Both the position numbers and the translations under genes were made by a program. From an uncultured Collinsella sp. (GTDB lineage Bacteria > Actinomycetota > Coriobacteriia > Coriobacteriales > Coriobacteriaceae): a DNA stretch of 42,186 bases. The stretch is taken from NCBI GenBank assembly GCA_902465105.1, contig CABQLM010000008.1, positions 1 through 42,186 of the forward strand, in the 5' to 3' direction. Shown here piece after piece: positions 17,941 to 26,051 of this stretch; position 1 is the stretch's first letter; every line of letters begins with the position of its first letter. The notes below the pieces were generated by a model. The model searched no databases and was not told where the DNA came from. It worked only from the letters and a program-made list of their open reading frames with translations.

Positions 17941-17968
17941 ACATAGAGTTATATATATGATTCTATGT
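17941..17968 (+). promoter_or_regulatory. Palindromic operator/promoter of the orphan antitoxin
   Basis: ACATAGA (17941-17947) and TCTATGT (17962-17968) flank an AT-only-rich core containing TATATATGAT, a likely -10 region. The repeat ends just before the AGGGAG ribosome-binding site of the antitoxin gene, the usual arrangement for an autoregulated toxin-antitoxin operon. Confidence 0.6.
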
Positions 17969-17980
17969 AGGGAGTTTCAT

Positions 17981-18271
17981 ATGCCTGTCGTAAAGCCTAT
18001 TTCCGATCTGCAACGCGACTTTGGCTCCATTGCAGATAGCTGCCACAAGACCAAAGACCCCGTCTACCTAGCCAAAAACAGATCGGCATCGCTTGCCGCT
18101 ATGGATGCAGCGGCCTATGACGGTCAGACACGCGCACTAACCGCCATTCAGAAACGCGAGGATCACATTCAGCACCCCATTGCCCGTGGCTACGATGACC
18201 TCAAAAACGGCCGCATTCGGCCCTGGAAACAAGCGAAAACCGAGGCGGATCGGATGCGAGCCTCGAGATAA
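17981..18271 (+). CDS. Orphan Phd/YefM-like antitoxin
   Basis: This 96-aa protein resembles the DNA-binding antitoxins of the Phd/YefM family. It begins MPVVKPISDLQRDFGSIAD and continues to KDPVYLAKNRSASLAAMD, the typical beta-strand/helix fold with the V-x-x-x-K-N segment. The C-terminal 45 residues are charged and would form the toxin-neutralising tail. The start at 17981 is set by AGGGAG; an open frame reaches further upstream but lacks conserved sequence. No toxin gene follows: the 130 bp before serC have no matching ORF. It may act as a solo repressor, protect against a toxin encoded elsewhere, or be a remnant of a lost pair. It lies between the BREX operon and serC. Confidence 0.75.
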   Translation: MPVVKPISDLQRDFGSIADSCHKTKDPVYLAKNRSASLAAMDAAAYDGQTRALTAIQKREDHIQHPIARGYDDLKNGRIRPWKQAKTEADRMRASR

Positions 18272-18401
18272 GCCCTCCCCCATGTAACCATCCTGTAAAT
18301 CATAGCGGCGCAGTCGAGTTTTACCGTGATGCGGTCGCGCCCGGCGCTCCACTGTGCTAAAGTATCCCGAACGTCCAAACGACTACGAGGGGGACTAGGA
18401 G

Positions 18402-19526
18402 ATGGCACGTGTGCACAACTTCTCAGCTGGCCCGGCCGCGCTGCCTACAAGCGTGCTCGCCGAGATCGCCGACGAGATGATGGACTACCGCGGTTGCGGC
18501 ATGTCCGTGCTCGAGATGAGCCATCGATCTAGCATGTACCAGCAGATCATCGACGACACCGAGGCAACCCTGCGCCGCCTGCTGAGCATCCCCGACAACT
18601 ACCGTGTCCTGTTTTTGCAGGGCGGCGCCACGTTGCAGTTTGCGGGCATCCCCATGAACCTCATGCGCCGCGGCCGCGCCGGCTACGTCGTGACCGGCAA
18701 CTTTGCCAACAAGGCGTACAAGGAGGCTGCCAAGTACGGCGAGGCCGTACTGCTCGCGAGCTCCGAGGACACCAATTTCGACCGCATACCCACCATGGCC
18801 GACATCAACGCGCGCATTGCCGCCGAGGCCGCAGGCGACGGGCTCGACTACGTCTACATCTGCCAGAACAACACCATCTTTGGCACCATGTACCACGAGC
18901 TGCCCAACTGCGGCGATGTGCCGCTGGTCGCCGATGTCTCGAGCTGCTTTCTGTCGCAGCCGCTCGACGTCGAACGTTACGGGCTCATTTACGCCGGCGC
19001 GCAGAAAAACGCCGGCGCCGCGGGCGTGACCGTGGTCATCGTGCGCGACGACCTCATCGCAGATGGCTCCGCCTTTGCGCAGACGCCGCAGTACCTGGAC
19101 CTTAAGACCCAAGCCGCCAAGGGCTCCATGCTCAACACGCCCAACACCTTTGGCATCTACGTGTGCGGCAAGGTGTTCCGTTGGGTCGATCAGACCGGCG
19201 GACTTGCCGCCATGGCCGAGCGCAACTGGGCCAAGGCCAACCTGCTCTATGACCTGCTCGAGCACAGCGAGCTGTTCCATGGCACCACGCAGACCGACAG
19301 TCGCTCCATCGCCAACGTCACGTTCCGTACCGGAGATGCCGACCTCGACGCGGCCTTTGTTGCGGGCGCGGCCGAGCACCAGATCCAAAACGTCAAGGGC
19401 CATCGCCTGGTGGGCGGTATGCGCGTCAGCGTCTACAACGCCGTAACCATGGAAGACGTGCAGGCACTGGCCTCGTACATGAAGGACTTCGAAGCACAGC
19501 ATAGTTTGAGTCCGCGATCTAACTAG
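18402..19526 (+). CDS. serC: Phosphoserine aminotransferase
   Basis: SerC converts 3-phosphohydroxypyruvate and glutamate to phosphoserine and 2-oxoglutarate, the second step of serine synthesis, using PLP. At 374 aa it is of normal length. It begins with the family N-terminus VHNFSAGPAALP, has LFLQGGATLQFA in the cofactor region, and carries the PLP-binding lysine in YAGAQKNAG near residue 200. The C-terminal part contains GHRLVGGMRVSVYNA. A GAGGGGG stretch lies about ten bases before the ATG. An extended -10 (TGCTAAAGT) stands about 45 bases upstream and may be the promoter. serA follows after 69 bases, so the two form a biosynthetic operon. Confidence 0.95.
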   Translation: MARVHNFSAGPAALPTSVLAEIADEMMDYRGCGMSVLEMSHRSSMYQQIIDDTEATLRRLLSIPDNYRVLFLQGGATLQFAGIPMNLMRRGRAGYVVTGNFANKAYKEAAKYGEAVLLASSEDTNFDRIPTMADINARIAAEAAGDGLDYVYICQNNTIFGTMYHELPNCGDVPLVADVSSCFLSQPLDVERYGLIYAGAQKNAGAAGVTVVIVRDDLIADGSAFAQTPQYLDLKTQAAKGSMLNTPNTFGIYVCGKVFRWVDQTGGLAAMAERNWAKANLLYDLLEHSELFHGTTQTDSRSIANVTFRTGDADLDAAFVAGAAEHQIQNVKGHRLVGGMRVSVYNAVTMEDVQALASYMKDFEAQHSLSPRSN

Positions 19527-19595
19527 CCCGCAACCCGCGGGCCGACCAGCCACTTCAAACCACTTGTTTTAGACAAACCTGCTAAGGAGTTTTCC

Positions 19596-20759
19596 ATGCG
19601 CAAGATCAAAACCATCGACGACATTACCAAAGACGGCAAAGTCGAGTTTGGCGAGGGCTATGAGTTTGTAAGCACCGCCGAGGAGGCCGACGCCATCCTG
19701 ATGCGCTCCACCGACCTGCACGACTACGAGCTACCCGAGGGCATCCGCGCCATCGCCCGCTGCGGCGCCGGTGTCAACAATATCCCCGTCGAGGAGTACG
19801 CCAAGAAGGGCGTCGTCGTCTTTAACTCCCCCGGCGCCAACAGCAACGCCGTCAAGGAGCTCGTCCTGGGCATGCTGGTGCTTTCGAGCCGCGGCGTGGT
19901 GCAGTCGATGAACTGGGTGCGCGACAACGCTGACGATCCCGAGATTCAGGTCGACGCCGAGAAGGCCAAGAAGGCCTTTGTGGGCCGCGAGCTCAAGGGC
20001 AAGCGCATCGGCGTCATCGGCCTGGGTAACGTGGGCTCCAAGGTCGCCAACGCCTGTGTCGATCTGGGCATGGACGTCTACGGCTACGATCCGTTCATTT
20101 CCGTCGAGCACGCGTGGGTGCTGAGCCGCGAGGTGCAGCGCGTGGGCACGCTCGAGGACCTCTGCCGCGGCTGCGACTACCTCACCGTGCACGTGCCCAG
20201 CAAGGCCGACACCATCGGCATGATCAGCACCGAGCAGATTAACCTGTTGGCACCCGACGCCGTGCTTATCAACTACGCGCGCGAAACCATCATTGACGAG
20301 GACGCCGTCGACGCCGCCCTGCGCGAGGGCAAGCTCAGCTGGTTTAGCTGCGACTTCGCCACGCCCAAGACGGTCAAGATGCCCAATACGTTTATCACCA
20401 CGCACTCGGGCGCCGGCACCGGCGAGGCCGAGGCCAACTGCGCAGACATGGCCATCAGCGAGCTCAAGGATTACCTGGAAAACGGCAATATCGCGCACAG
20501 CGTCAACTACCCCGCCTGCAGCATGGGCAAGGCGCGCGCCGCAAGCCGCATTGCCTGCCTGCATGCCAACGTGCCCAACATGATCGGCCAGATCACAGCC
20601 ATCCTGGCCAAGGACAACGCCAACGTGCAGCGTATGACCAACGAGTCTGCCGGCGAGAACGCCTACACCATGTTCGACACCGACGAGCACCTCAACGGCA
20701 GCACCATCGAGGCGCTCAAGCAAATTTCGTCGATGTATCGCGTGCGCGTGATCAAGTAG
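19596..20759 (+). CDS. serA: D-3-phosphoglycerate dehydrogenase with ACT domain
   Basis: SerA oxidises 3-phosphoglycerate with NAD+, the first step of serine synthesis. The 387-aa protein has the split substrate domain, with RCGAGVNNI near residue 55, and the Rossmann motif GLGNVGSKVA near residue 142. The catalytic arginine lies in INYARETIID, and the active-site His is in TTHSGAGTGEAE. An ACT domain from about residue 315 to the end (NVPNMIGQITAILA) suggests feedback control by serine. AAGGAG precedes the ATG by seven bases. It follows serC and ends at a strong terminator. Confidence 0.95.
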   Translation: MRKIKTIDDITKDGKVEFGEGYEFVSTAEEADAILMRSTDLHDYELPEGIRAIARCGAGVNNIPVEEYAKKGVVVFNSPGANSNAVKELVLGMLVLSSRGVVQSMNWVRDNADDPEIQVDAEKAKKAFVGRELKGKRIGVIGLGNVGSKVANACVDLGMDVYGYDPFISVEHAWVLSREVQRVGTLEDLCRGCDYLTVHVPSKADTIGMISTEQINLLAPDAVLINYARETIIDEDAVDAALREGKLSWFSCDFATPKTVKMPNTFITTHSGAGTGEAEANCADMAISELKDYLENGNIAHSVNYPACSMGKARAASRIACLHANVPNMIGQITAILAKDNANVQRMTNESAGENAYTMFDTDEHLNGSTIEALKQISSMYRVRVIK

Positions 20760-20798
20760 CGTCGGCGCCAAGCCCGTCAGACAAGCCGCGAAGCCCAT

Positions 20799-20834
20799 TC
20801 GGCCCCCGTTTTCACGAAACGGGGGCCGATTTCA
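20799..20834 (+). terminator. Rho-independent terminator of serC-serA
   Basis: The 13-bp perfect arms TCGGCCCCCGTTT (20799-20811) and AAACGGGGGCCGA (20817-20829) enclose a 5-base loop and are followed by TTTC. It lies 40 bases after the serA stop. Confidence 0.9.
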
Positions 20835-20851
20835 TTGCTCCCGGCGGCTGG

Positions 20852-21030
20852 AAAAGTGCTACCCAGAACATGTTGTTTCGGATAATCGACCGTGAGGCCC
20901 AAATCGCTAAGCACAACTGTTTTTATAAACAGTTTTATCAGGGGTTTTAGTAAGTAAAAATCGATCTCTATATGCCAAATTAAAGTTGACTGTCCATTTT
21001 CCGAAATAACTTGTTCTGGGTAGCACTTTT
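20852..21030. repeat. Inverted-repeat element IR2, downstream of a Vsr/DUF559-like gene
   Basis: The 30-bp arms match at 28 positions: the left arm (20852-20881) begins AAAAGTGCTACCCAGAACA, and the right arm (21001-21030) ends with its complement. The 119-bp interior is AT-rich and holds an 8-bp hairpin, AACTGTTT/AAACAGTT with loop TTAT (20915-20934). The element begins 78 bases after the stop of the minus-strand gene at 21109. A weaker CCGCGCG/CGCGCGG stem sits at about 21083-21112, between that stop and IR2, and may be its terminator. The element is too large for a terminator itself. Confidence 0.8.
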
Positions 21031-21108
21031 AAAACCAATTTCAAGGAGCAACTGAAGCCTTTTTGCGACCAAAACTTTAGTCCGCGCGACCGTTTTCCGC
21101 CCGCGCGG

Positions 21109-22158
21109 CTACATTCCCGCCCAATCGATAAAAATCTCCTCACGAAGCCGCCGTTCGAGCTCCTGCTGCCGCGGCGTCTTGTCTTTCAGCGGCACACCTA
21201 GATAGGACATGATAAGCCCCATCACCACGCGGAAGGCATCGGGGTCGGCCAGCTGACCATAGGTCATCAGAACGACGGGGTATCCCATCGCTTGCAGCGC
21301 CGTCGTTCGATCGGAGTCCGAGATCTTGGATTCTATGGATCCGTGAATGGCTTTACCCTGGCATTCAACCAGACACTCTCGGCTGCCGTCCTTATTTGCC
21401 AGCAGAATATCGGCATAGCGCCTATCTAGCCTCGAAATCAGGCGGGCGCTGCGCGTCATGCGAATCTCGACGTTATTGGTGAGGCGCAGCCCTTCGCCGC
21501 CGCGCAACCTCGTAAGGCCAAATAGCATCGAAGCCTGGACCTCGAGCGGCGATGCCGCCACCCCCGTAATGCATTTCGCGGCACGCGTAAACGATTTAGC
21601 GCCGCGGAGCCCCGGGATCTTATCGACGTACTCGGTAAGTTCAGAGAGCTCAATCAAGGGAGGTCGTTTCCACAAGTCCGTTGGATTCCCCGAGGTATCC
21701 TTTACGTTTTCCCAACCCAACTGTGCGTCACCCCACCGGCCCCCATATGCCTGCTCAAGTGCCGACTTTACCTGAGGCGCAATCTTGCACACGGCAAAGG
21801 TGCCGCACATCTCATACATGCACATGATCAGACGCTCGTTTGAAACCGAGGAAGCCAGGGTCAGCAGGGTAAAGAGCGGGGACGCGACATCGAGGCCAAA
21901 GCCTGTCTGCCGCACGGAGCAAAATGGCCTCTCCCCGTTCCAAACATGCCTGACAATGCGACCGCCCTTACGTCCGCAGCCGCCCTGCGCCAACACATGT
22001 AGCGGGGCACCCAGGAAATGCTTGACGAGCGGGTGCTCACAAAGATGCTCCCTGCGCTGATCGTCCGCAGAATCGGGCAGGTCCGGCATTATTGCCAAGA
22101 CCTGTGGAGGTATCCGGTGATACCGAAAGGCAGATATGTCGCACAGCATGTCGTCCAT
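21109..22158 (-). CDS. Vsr/DUF559-like endonuclease-fold protein, copy A
   Basis: This 349-aa protein has no assigned function and belongs to a paralogous family I associate with Coriobacteriia. The second copy in this window is at about 30080-31288. The N-terminal half has HPLVKHFLGAPLHVLAQGG and a GFGLDVASPLFTLLTLAS block. The middle has ASPLEVQASMLFGL, matching CRSPLETAFVMMLTM in copy B. The C-terminal part looks like a restriction-endonuclease-like fold: ADILLANKDG, then LVECQGK, then DRTTALQAMGYPVVLMT, comparable to the D...E-x-x-G...MGY-x-V pattern of DUF559/Vsr proteins. The start at 22158 is chosen by comparison with copy B; GTG at 22248 is an alternative. No clear ribosome-binding site is seen. 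It is divergent from the M20 peptidase gene. Confidence 0.75.
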   Translation of the reverse strand: MDDMLCDISAFRYHRIPPQVLAIMPDLPDSADDQRREHLCEHPLVKHFLGAPLHVLAQGGCGRKGGRIVRHVWNGERPFCSVRQTGFGLDVASPLFTLLTLASSVSNERLIMCMYEMCGTFAVCKIAPQVKSALEQAYGGRWGDAQLGWENVKDTSGNPTDLWKRPPLIELSELTEYVDKIPGLRGAKSFTRAAKCITGVAASPLEVQASMLFGLTRLRGGEGLRLTNNVEIRMTRSARLISRLDRRYADILLANKDGSRECLVECQGKAIHGSIESKISDSDRTTALQAMGYPVVLMTYGQLADPDAFRVVMGLIMSYLGVPLKDKTPRQQELERRLREEIFIDWAGM

Positions 22159-22312
22159 GAAGGGTACGTACCCACTGCGTCGATTGCAAACCCGCTTGGA
22201 CGGCAAACGCGCTGGCTCGGCCTGCGAACGGTAAATGCTGCTGCGCACGCGTCGCGGATCTCTTAGGAGGCTTACAATCGGTTTGGAAAGCAGACTGATT
22301 GTGAGGTTGCAT

Positions 22313-23533
22313 ATGGTTGATGAGGACTTTGCCTGGCGGCTTGCGCAGGACCTTGTGAAGATTGACAGCTCGGACCCCGGCGCATATGAGGGCGAAGTCG
22401 AGCACTTCATTAAGAGGCTCATTGAGCAGCGGCCGGCACAACTCGATAGTCCTGCGCTCGATGCCGTGCGGATTGAGGAGCTCGAAGTGCTCCCCGGGCG
22501 CCGCAACCTTATGGTCACCGCGCCGGGACTGAGCGACGAGCCGCGGCTGGTCTATATCTGCCATATGGATACCGTTACCCTGGGCGATGGCTGGGACGCG
22601 GACATCGCACCGCTTGGGGCGATTGTGCGCAACGACAAACTCTATGGCCGGGACGCCTGCGACATGAAGGGCGGCCTGGCTTGCGCCATTACCGCGCTTG
22701 TCCACGCACTCGAGCGCGTGGCGGCGAAGGGTGCACTTCCCCACCGCGGCTTCTCGCTCATCTGCTCGGTCGATGAGGAGGACTATATGCGCGGCTCCGA
22801 GGCGGCCATCGATGCCGGCTGGGTCGGCTCGCGCGAATGGGTGCTGGACACCGAGCCCACCGACGGGCAGATTCAGGTGGCACACAAGGGGCGCACGTGG
22901 TTCGAGATCGAGATGAACGGCGTCACGGCGCACGCGAGCCAGCCCTGGAAGGGCGCGGATGCCGTCGCGGCCATGGCCGAGGCCGTCTGCGCGCTGCGAC
23001 ATGCGTTCGCGGCGCTGCCCGTGCATGATGAGCTGGGGCCTTCGACCATCACGTTTGGGCAGATAGAAGGCGGCTATCGCCCCTATGTCGTGCCCGACCA
23101 CGCCAAGGTCTGGGTCGATATGCGCCTGACCCCGCCGACCGATACGGCCGCCGCGACGCGCATGGTAGAGCAGGCCATCGCCGGCGCCGAAGCCGCGGTC
23201 CCCGGCTGCCATGGCAGCTATACCGTGACAGGCGACCGCCCCGCCATCGAGCGCAATCCGGGCTCTCCTCTTCTAGCCGCCCTCAAGCGTGCCGCCGATG
23301 ACGTGACGGGCGCGGAAACGACCGTCGGCTTCTTTACCGGCTACACCGACACTGCCGTCATTGCCGGCAAGACAGGCAACCGCAACTGCATGAGCTATGG
23401 CCCAGGCTCGCTCGCGCTCGCCCACAAGCCCAACGAATATGTGCCCCACGCCGATATCGTTCGATGCCAGCAGGTGCTGACCGCACTCGCCGACAACACC
23501 CTCTGGGGCGCGGATAGCCAAGTTGGGGCATAA
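22313..23533 (+). CDS. M20 family metallopeptidase
   Basis: This 406-aa zinc-dependent amidohydrolase belongs to the ArgE/DapE/carboxypeptidase G2 family and is probably cytoplasmic. The metal ligands are all present: H and D in ICHMDTVTLGDG, the bridging D in GRDACDMKGGLAC, the paired Glu in SVDEEDYMRGS, D/E in VLDTEPTDG, and the final His in LALAHKPNEYV. The dimerisation domain starts around HKGRTWFEIEMNGVTAHAS. The start at 22313 (MVDEDF) is favoured because GAGG stands seven bases before it; the frame is open further upstream but without a site. The substrate cannot be told from sequence. The DUF1015-like gene follows after 39 bases in the same direction. Confidence 0.9.
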   Translation: MVDEDFAWRLAQDLVKIDSSDPGAYEGEVEHFIKRLIEQRPAQLDSPALDAVRIEELEVLPGRRNLMVTAPGLSDEPRLVYICHMDTVTLGDGWDADIAPLGAIVRNDKLYGRDACDMKGGLACAITALVHALERVAAKGALPHRGFSLICSVDEEDYMRGSEAAIDAGWVGSREWVLDTEPTDGQIQVAHKGRTWFEIEMNGVTAHASQPWKGADAVAAMAEAVCALRHAFAALPVHDELGPSTITFGQIEGGYRPYVVPDHAKVWVDMRLTPPTDTAAATRMVEQAIAGAEAAVPGCHGSYTVTGDRPAIERNPGSPLLAALKRAADDVTGAETTVGFFTGYTDTAVIAGKTGNRNCMSYGPGSLALAHKPNEYVPHADIVRCQQVLTALADNTLWGADSQVGA

Positions 23534-23572
23534 TAAGCCGCGAACAATCCGACTTACGCGTTAGGACCGTCC

Positions 23573-24262
23573 ATGAAAGCTCTTCCGTTTCCTTGCATCC
23601 GCCCGGCTCAGGACCGCGTGCTCGAAGCGCTGCCTGCGATGGGCAGCATTCTGAGTGACAACGAAGCCCTGCGCGGCGCGATTGCCGATGGGCTCATGCT
23701 CAAGGATCCGGGCGCGGCATACTACGTGTACGAGTGTTCGGGAGAGCCGGGACGCGTAACGGGTGTCGTGGCGATCTGCCCGGTTAACGTGCTGATGGGT
23801 AGCGACGAGGCTGCCACCGAGAGCATCGATGCCCCCGCCGCGGCGCACGCGATCGCCGAGCTCAAGGTGCAGCCGCGCCCCGTGTCGCTCGCCTACGAAG
23901 CCTCGCCCGTCATGGATATCATCCTGAGCGCTGCCAAAGAGGGCGCATCGCTCTACGCCGTCACCGATCCCGCGGGCATCACGCATCGCGTGTGGGAGGT
24001 CAAGCGCGAGGACGCCGTTGCCGCCATCCGCGCCATGCTCGATCAGGCGCCCGACCCGGTGTTCGCCGGCGACTCCGCCTATGCCGCCGCACTGGCTGGG
24101 ACATCGCAGATTTTGGCCGACGAGGCCCGCGCCGCCGGCGCCTACTCTGGCAAAGAGCCGTTCAACTTTGCTGTAGCCGTGCTGTTCCCCGCCGCGCAGG
24201 TCAGCGGCGGCGCGCCGCAGGTTCCGACGGGTCTGCTCACTCACCAGATCTCACGATTCTAG
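23573..24262 (+). CDS. Short, divergent DUF1015-like protein
   Basis: This 229-aa protein resembles the N-terminal half of the DUF1015 family, ParB/Srx-related proteins often found beside serA and serC and linked to serine metabolism. Matching features are the opening LPFPCIRPAQDRV, the central KVQPRPVSLAYEASP, the THRVWEV segment and the terminal FNFAVAVLFPAAQV. Two things are odd. Full family members are about 400 aa, so the C-terminal half is missing. The expected IADGHHR-type motif is replaced by VFAGDSAYAAALAG, losing both histidines. It may therefore lack the ancestral activity. AGGA precedes the ATG. It ends before a bidirectional terminator. Confidence 0.6.
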   Translation: MKALPFPCIRPAQDRVLEALPAMGSILSDNEALRGAIADGLMLKDPGAAYYVYECSGEPGRVTGVVAICPVNVLMGSDEAATESIDAPAAAHAIAELKVQPRPVSLAYEASPVMDIILSAAKEGASLYAVTDPAGITHRVWEVKREDAVAAIRAMLDQAPDPVFAGDSAYAAALAGTSQILADEARAAGAYSGKEPFNFAVAVLFPAAQVSGGAPQVPTGLLTHQISRF

Positions 24263-24304
24263 CGGACTCGAACACGAAGCTGGAAACCCAGCATCCAAAC
24301 AAAC

Positions 24305-24345
24305 AAGGGGCGGAGATGCAACAAATGCATGCACCTCCGCCCCTT
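24305..24345. terminator. Bidirectional terminator
   Basis: Arms AAGGGGCGGAG (24305-24315) and CTCCGCCCCTT (24335-24345) extend inward through TGCA pairs. It lies between two converging genes, the DUF1015-like gene and the histidine phosphatase, with A and T residues on both flanks. Confidence 0.85.
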
Positions 24346-24390
24346 TCGCATCAAACAATTATGTCGGCGATCCGCATCGCCACGCCCGCG

Positions 24391-25023
24391 CTACCCGCGC
24401 TGTGGGCCTGCCGCCGCCACGAGCGGCTCAAGCCCCAGCTCGCGCGCGTAATCCTCCTGCGTAAAGACTTCGACCAGCTCAAACGTATCGGCCGCATCGT
24501 CAAACGCAAAGTGCAGCACCGAGCAATTGCCCGGAACGCGCTCGCGTTCGTCGGCCGCCGCGCCCCTCGTGTGGTCCAAAAACTCCTTGATGGCCGATCC
24601 GTGGCTCACCGCGAGCACGCACTCGTGGTCCGGGCGTCGCATAAGATCGGTCAACGTCGCCACCATGCGCTCGCGCACCTGCATCTGACCCTCGCCGCCA
24701 AACTGGCGATAGAAATCGCGCCACGGGCGCTCGGGCATCAGCATCACGCGCTCGGCTTCAAAATCGCCAAAGAACCACTCACGAAGGCCGTCTAGGCGCC
24801 CGTAGGCAAGGCCCGGCCACAGGTTGGCGATAGTCTGCTCGGTGCGATGCAGCGTCGAGGTGTAGGCATGATCGGGCTCAATGCCGCGCGCACGCAAAAA
24901 CATGCCGGCGCGCGCCGCCTGGTCGCAACCCAGCTGCGTGAGCGGCGAGTCGCTCCAGCCCTGAATAATGCGCTTGAGGTTAAATATTGTCTGCCCGTGA
25001 CGGACCAGATACAGGTCTTTCAT
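24391..25023 (-). CDS. Histidine phosphatase family protein
   Basis: This 210-aa cytosolic phosphatase belongs to the phosphoglycerate-mutase-like branch. The catalytic LVRHGQT motif is at residues 5-11, followed by QGWSDSPLTQLG. The acid/base Glu lies in the LREWFFGDFE region and the second catalytic His in AVSHGSAIKEF near residue 140. The start at 25023 (MKDLYLV) is chosen because AAAGGG lies ten bases upstream; a TTG two codons earlier is also possible. The substrate is unknown. It sits between two hairpin terminators and is probably a single-gene transcript. Confidence 0.9.
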   Translation of the reverse strand: MKDLYLVRHGQTIFNLKRIIQGWSDSPLTQLGCDQAARAGMFLRARGIEPDHAYTSTLHRTEQTIANLWPGLAYGRLDGLREWFFGDFEAERVMLMPERPWRDFYRQFGGEGQMQVRERMVATLTDLMRRPDHECVLAVSHGSAIKEFLDHTRGAAADERERVPGNCSVLHFAFDDAADTFELVEVFTQEDYARELGLEPLVAAAGPQRG

Positions 25024-25044
25024 AGCCAAGTTTCCCTTTCATCC

Positions 25045-25087
25045 AAAACCGCCACAAAGGTGTCTGCGGTCCCTTTGTGGCGGTTTT
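25045..25087. terminator. Terminator downstream of the nitroreductase gene
   Basis: The 16-bp perfect arms AAAACCGCCACAAAGG (25045-25060) and its complement (25072-25087) enclose an 11-base loop. On the minus strand the hairpin ends in TTTT. It lies 30 bases after the nitroreductase stop and just ahead of the phosphatase start. Confidence 0.85.
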
Positions 25088-25117
25088 GCTGTCGGAGCAC
25101 GCCACGGCGACGCTCAA

Positions 25118-25789
25118 CTACACCAGTACGTCGGCGAGCGGGCGCTTGGGTACGTGGTGCACCTGCGCCTCGTCACGCCAGTAATTAATTGAGCCATCGG
25201 GGTTGGAATCGATCGCATCGATCACCTGCGTCTCGGCCGGAACGCCAAACGCCATGATCAGCTTGAGCTCATACTTGTCGTTATCGAGCCCCATAGCATC
25301 GATCGCGTGGGGCGTAAAGGCCTTGAACATGCAGGCTGCCACCTCGGGCGTGGCGCTGCGGGCAGCGAGCATCATGGTCTGAGCCGCGATGCCCGTGTCG
25401 ACCTCGGTGATAGGCGCGGCAGGCTTGCCCGGAACGGCGCGCTCGGCCAGAATCGCGATGTAGCCGGTCGGGCGCTCGCCCTCGGCAGGACCCGGCCAAT
25501 CCTTAAGCGCACCGGCCCATGCGAGCTCATCGAACACGCGCGCGCAGTCCTCGGCACCGCTCACCACATGAAAACGAAGACGCTGAGCATTGGCACCACA
25601 CGGGGTCAGGTGCGCCAGCTCCGCCAGCTCGAGCAAAAACTCGCGCGGCACGCGCATGGACTCGTCAAAGCGGCGGCATGTGCGGGCGCGACGAACCAGA
25701 GCATCAAACGCGTCCAAGCCGAGCTTTTCGCAGCCTTGCTTTGCCATCGACCTCACGCTCGACGGTGCCGCGGGAACAGCTTCGTTCAT
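25118..25789 (-). CDS. Nitroreductase family protein
   Basis: This 223-aa flavin-dependent oxidoreductase of the nitroreductase fold would use FMN and NAD(P)H. Family features are RRARTCRRFDESMRVP near residue 40 (the conserved Arg-Arg-Phe FMN-binding segment), TPCGANAQRLRFHVV near residue 70, DTGIAAQTMMLAARS near residue 140, and the VPKRPLADVL tail. The start at 25789 has GGGGGT five to six bases upstream and is preferred over an in-frame TTG at 25801. The electron acceptor cannot be predicted. The 250-bp region to the divergent gene at 26052 must contain both promoters; none is convincing. Confidence 0.85.
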   Translation of the reverse strand: MNEAVPAAPSSVRSMAKQGCEKLGLDAFDALVRRARTCRRFDESMRVPREFLLELAELAHLTPCGANAQRLRFHVVSGAEDCARVFDELAWAGALKDWPGPAEGERPTGYIAILAERAVPGKPAAPITEVDTGIAAQTMMLAARSATPEVAACMFKAFTPHAIDAMGLDNDKYELKLIMAFGVPAETQVIDAIDSNPDGSINYWRDEAQVHHVPKRPLADVLV

Positions 25790-26051
25790 AGAGACCCCCA
25801 ATTAAAGACAATTGTTCTTAGGAAAATCTAACCTAAAACGTAGACAATAACGAACAGAGCTGCAATGTTCCACACCTGTTGAATAGAAAATCGCGACGTG
25901 GGGAACAACGGAAACAAATCGGGGCCTTTGGGTTACACTTCGCCCTCCCCGACCCATACGCCAGCGCCCTTGGGCGATACTTGTTGCAGCAACTGCGGCA
26001 TACGCCGCAAAAACAACAATGACGGCAAACACCGCACGGAAAGGAGACATC

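Noticed and set aside
18272..18401. A toxin gene after the antitoxin
   Set aside because: The 130 bp hold no ORF with toxin features; only the serC promoter region is plausible.
20907..21143. A 78-codon minus-strand frame in the serA downstream gap
   Set aside because: It runs through the arm of the inverted-repeat element IR2 and has no ribosome-binding site or recognisable sequence.
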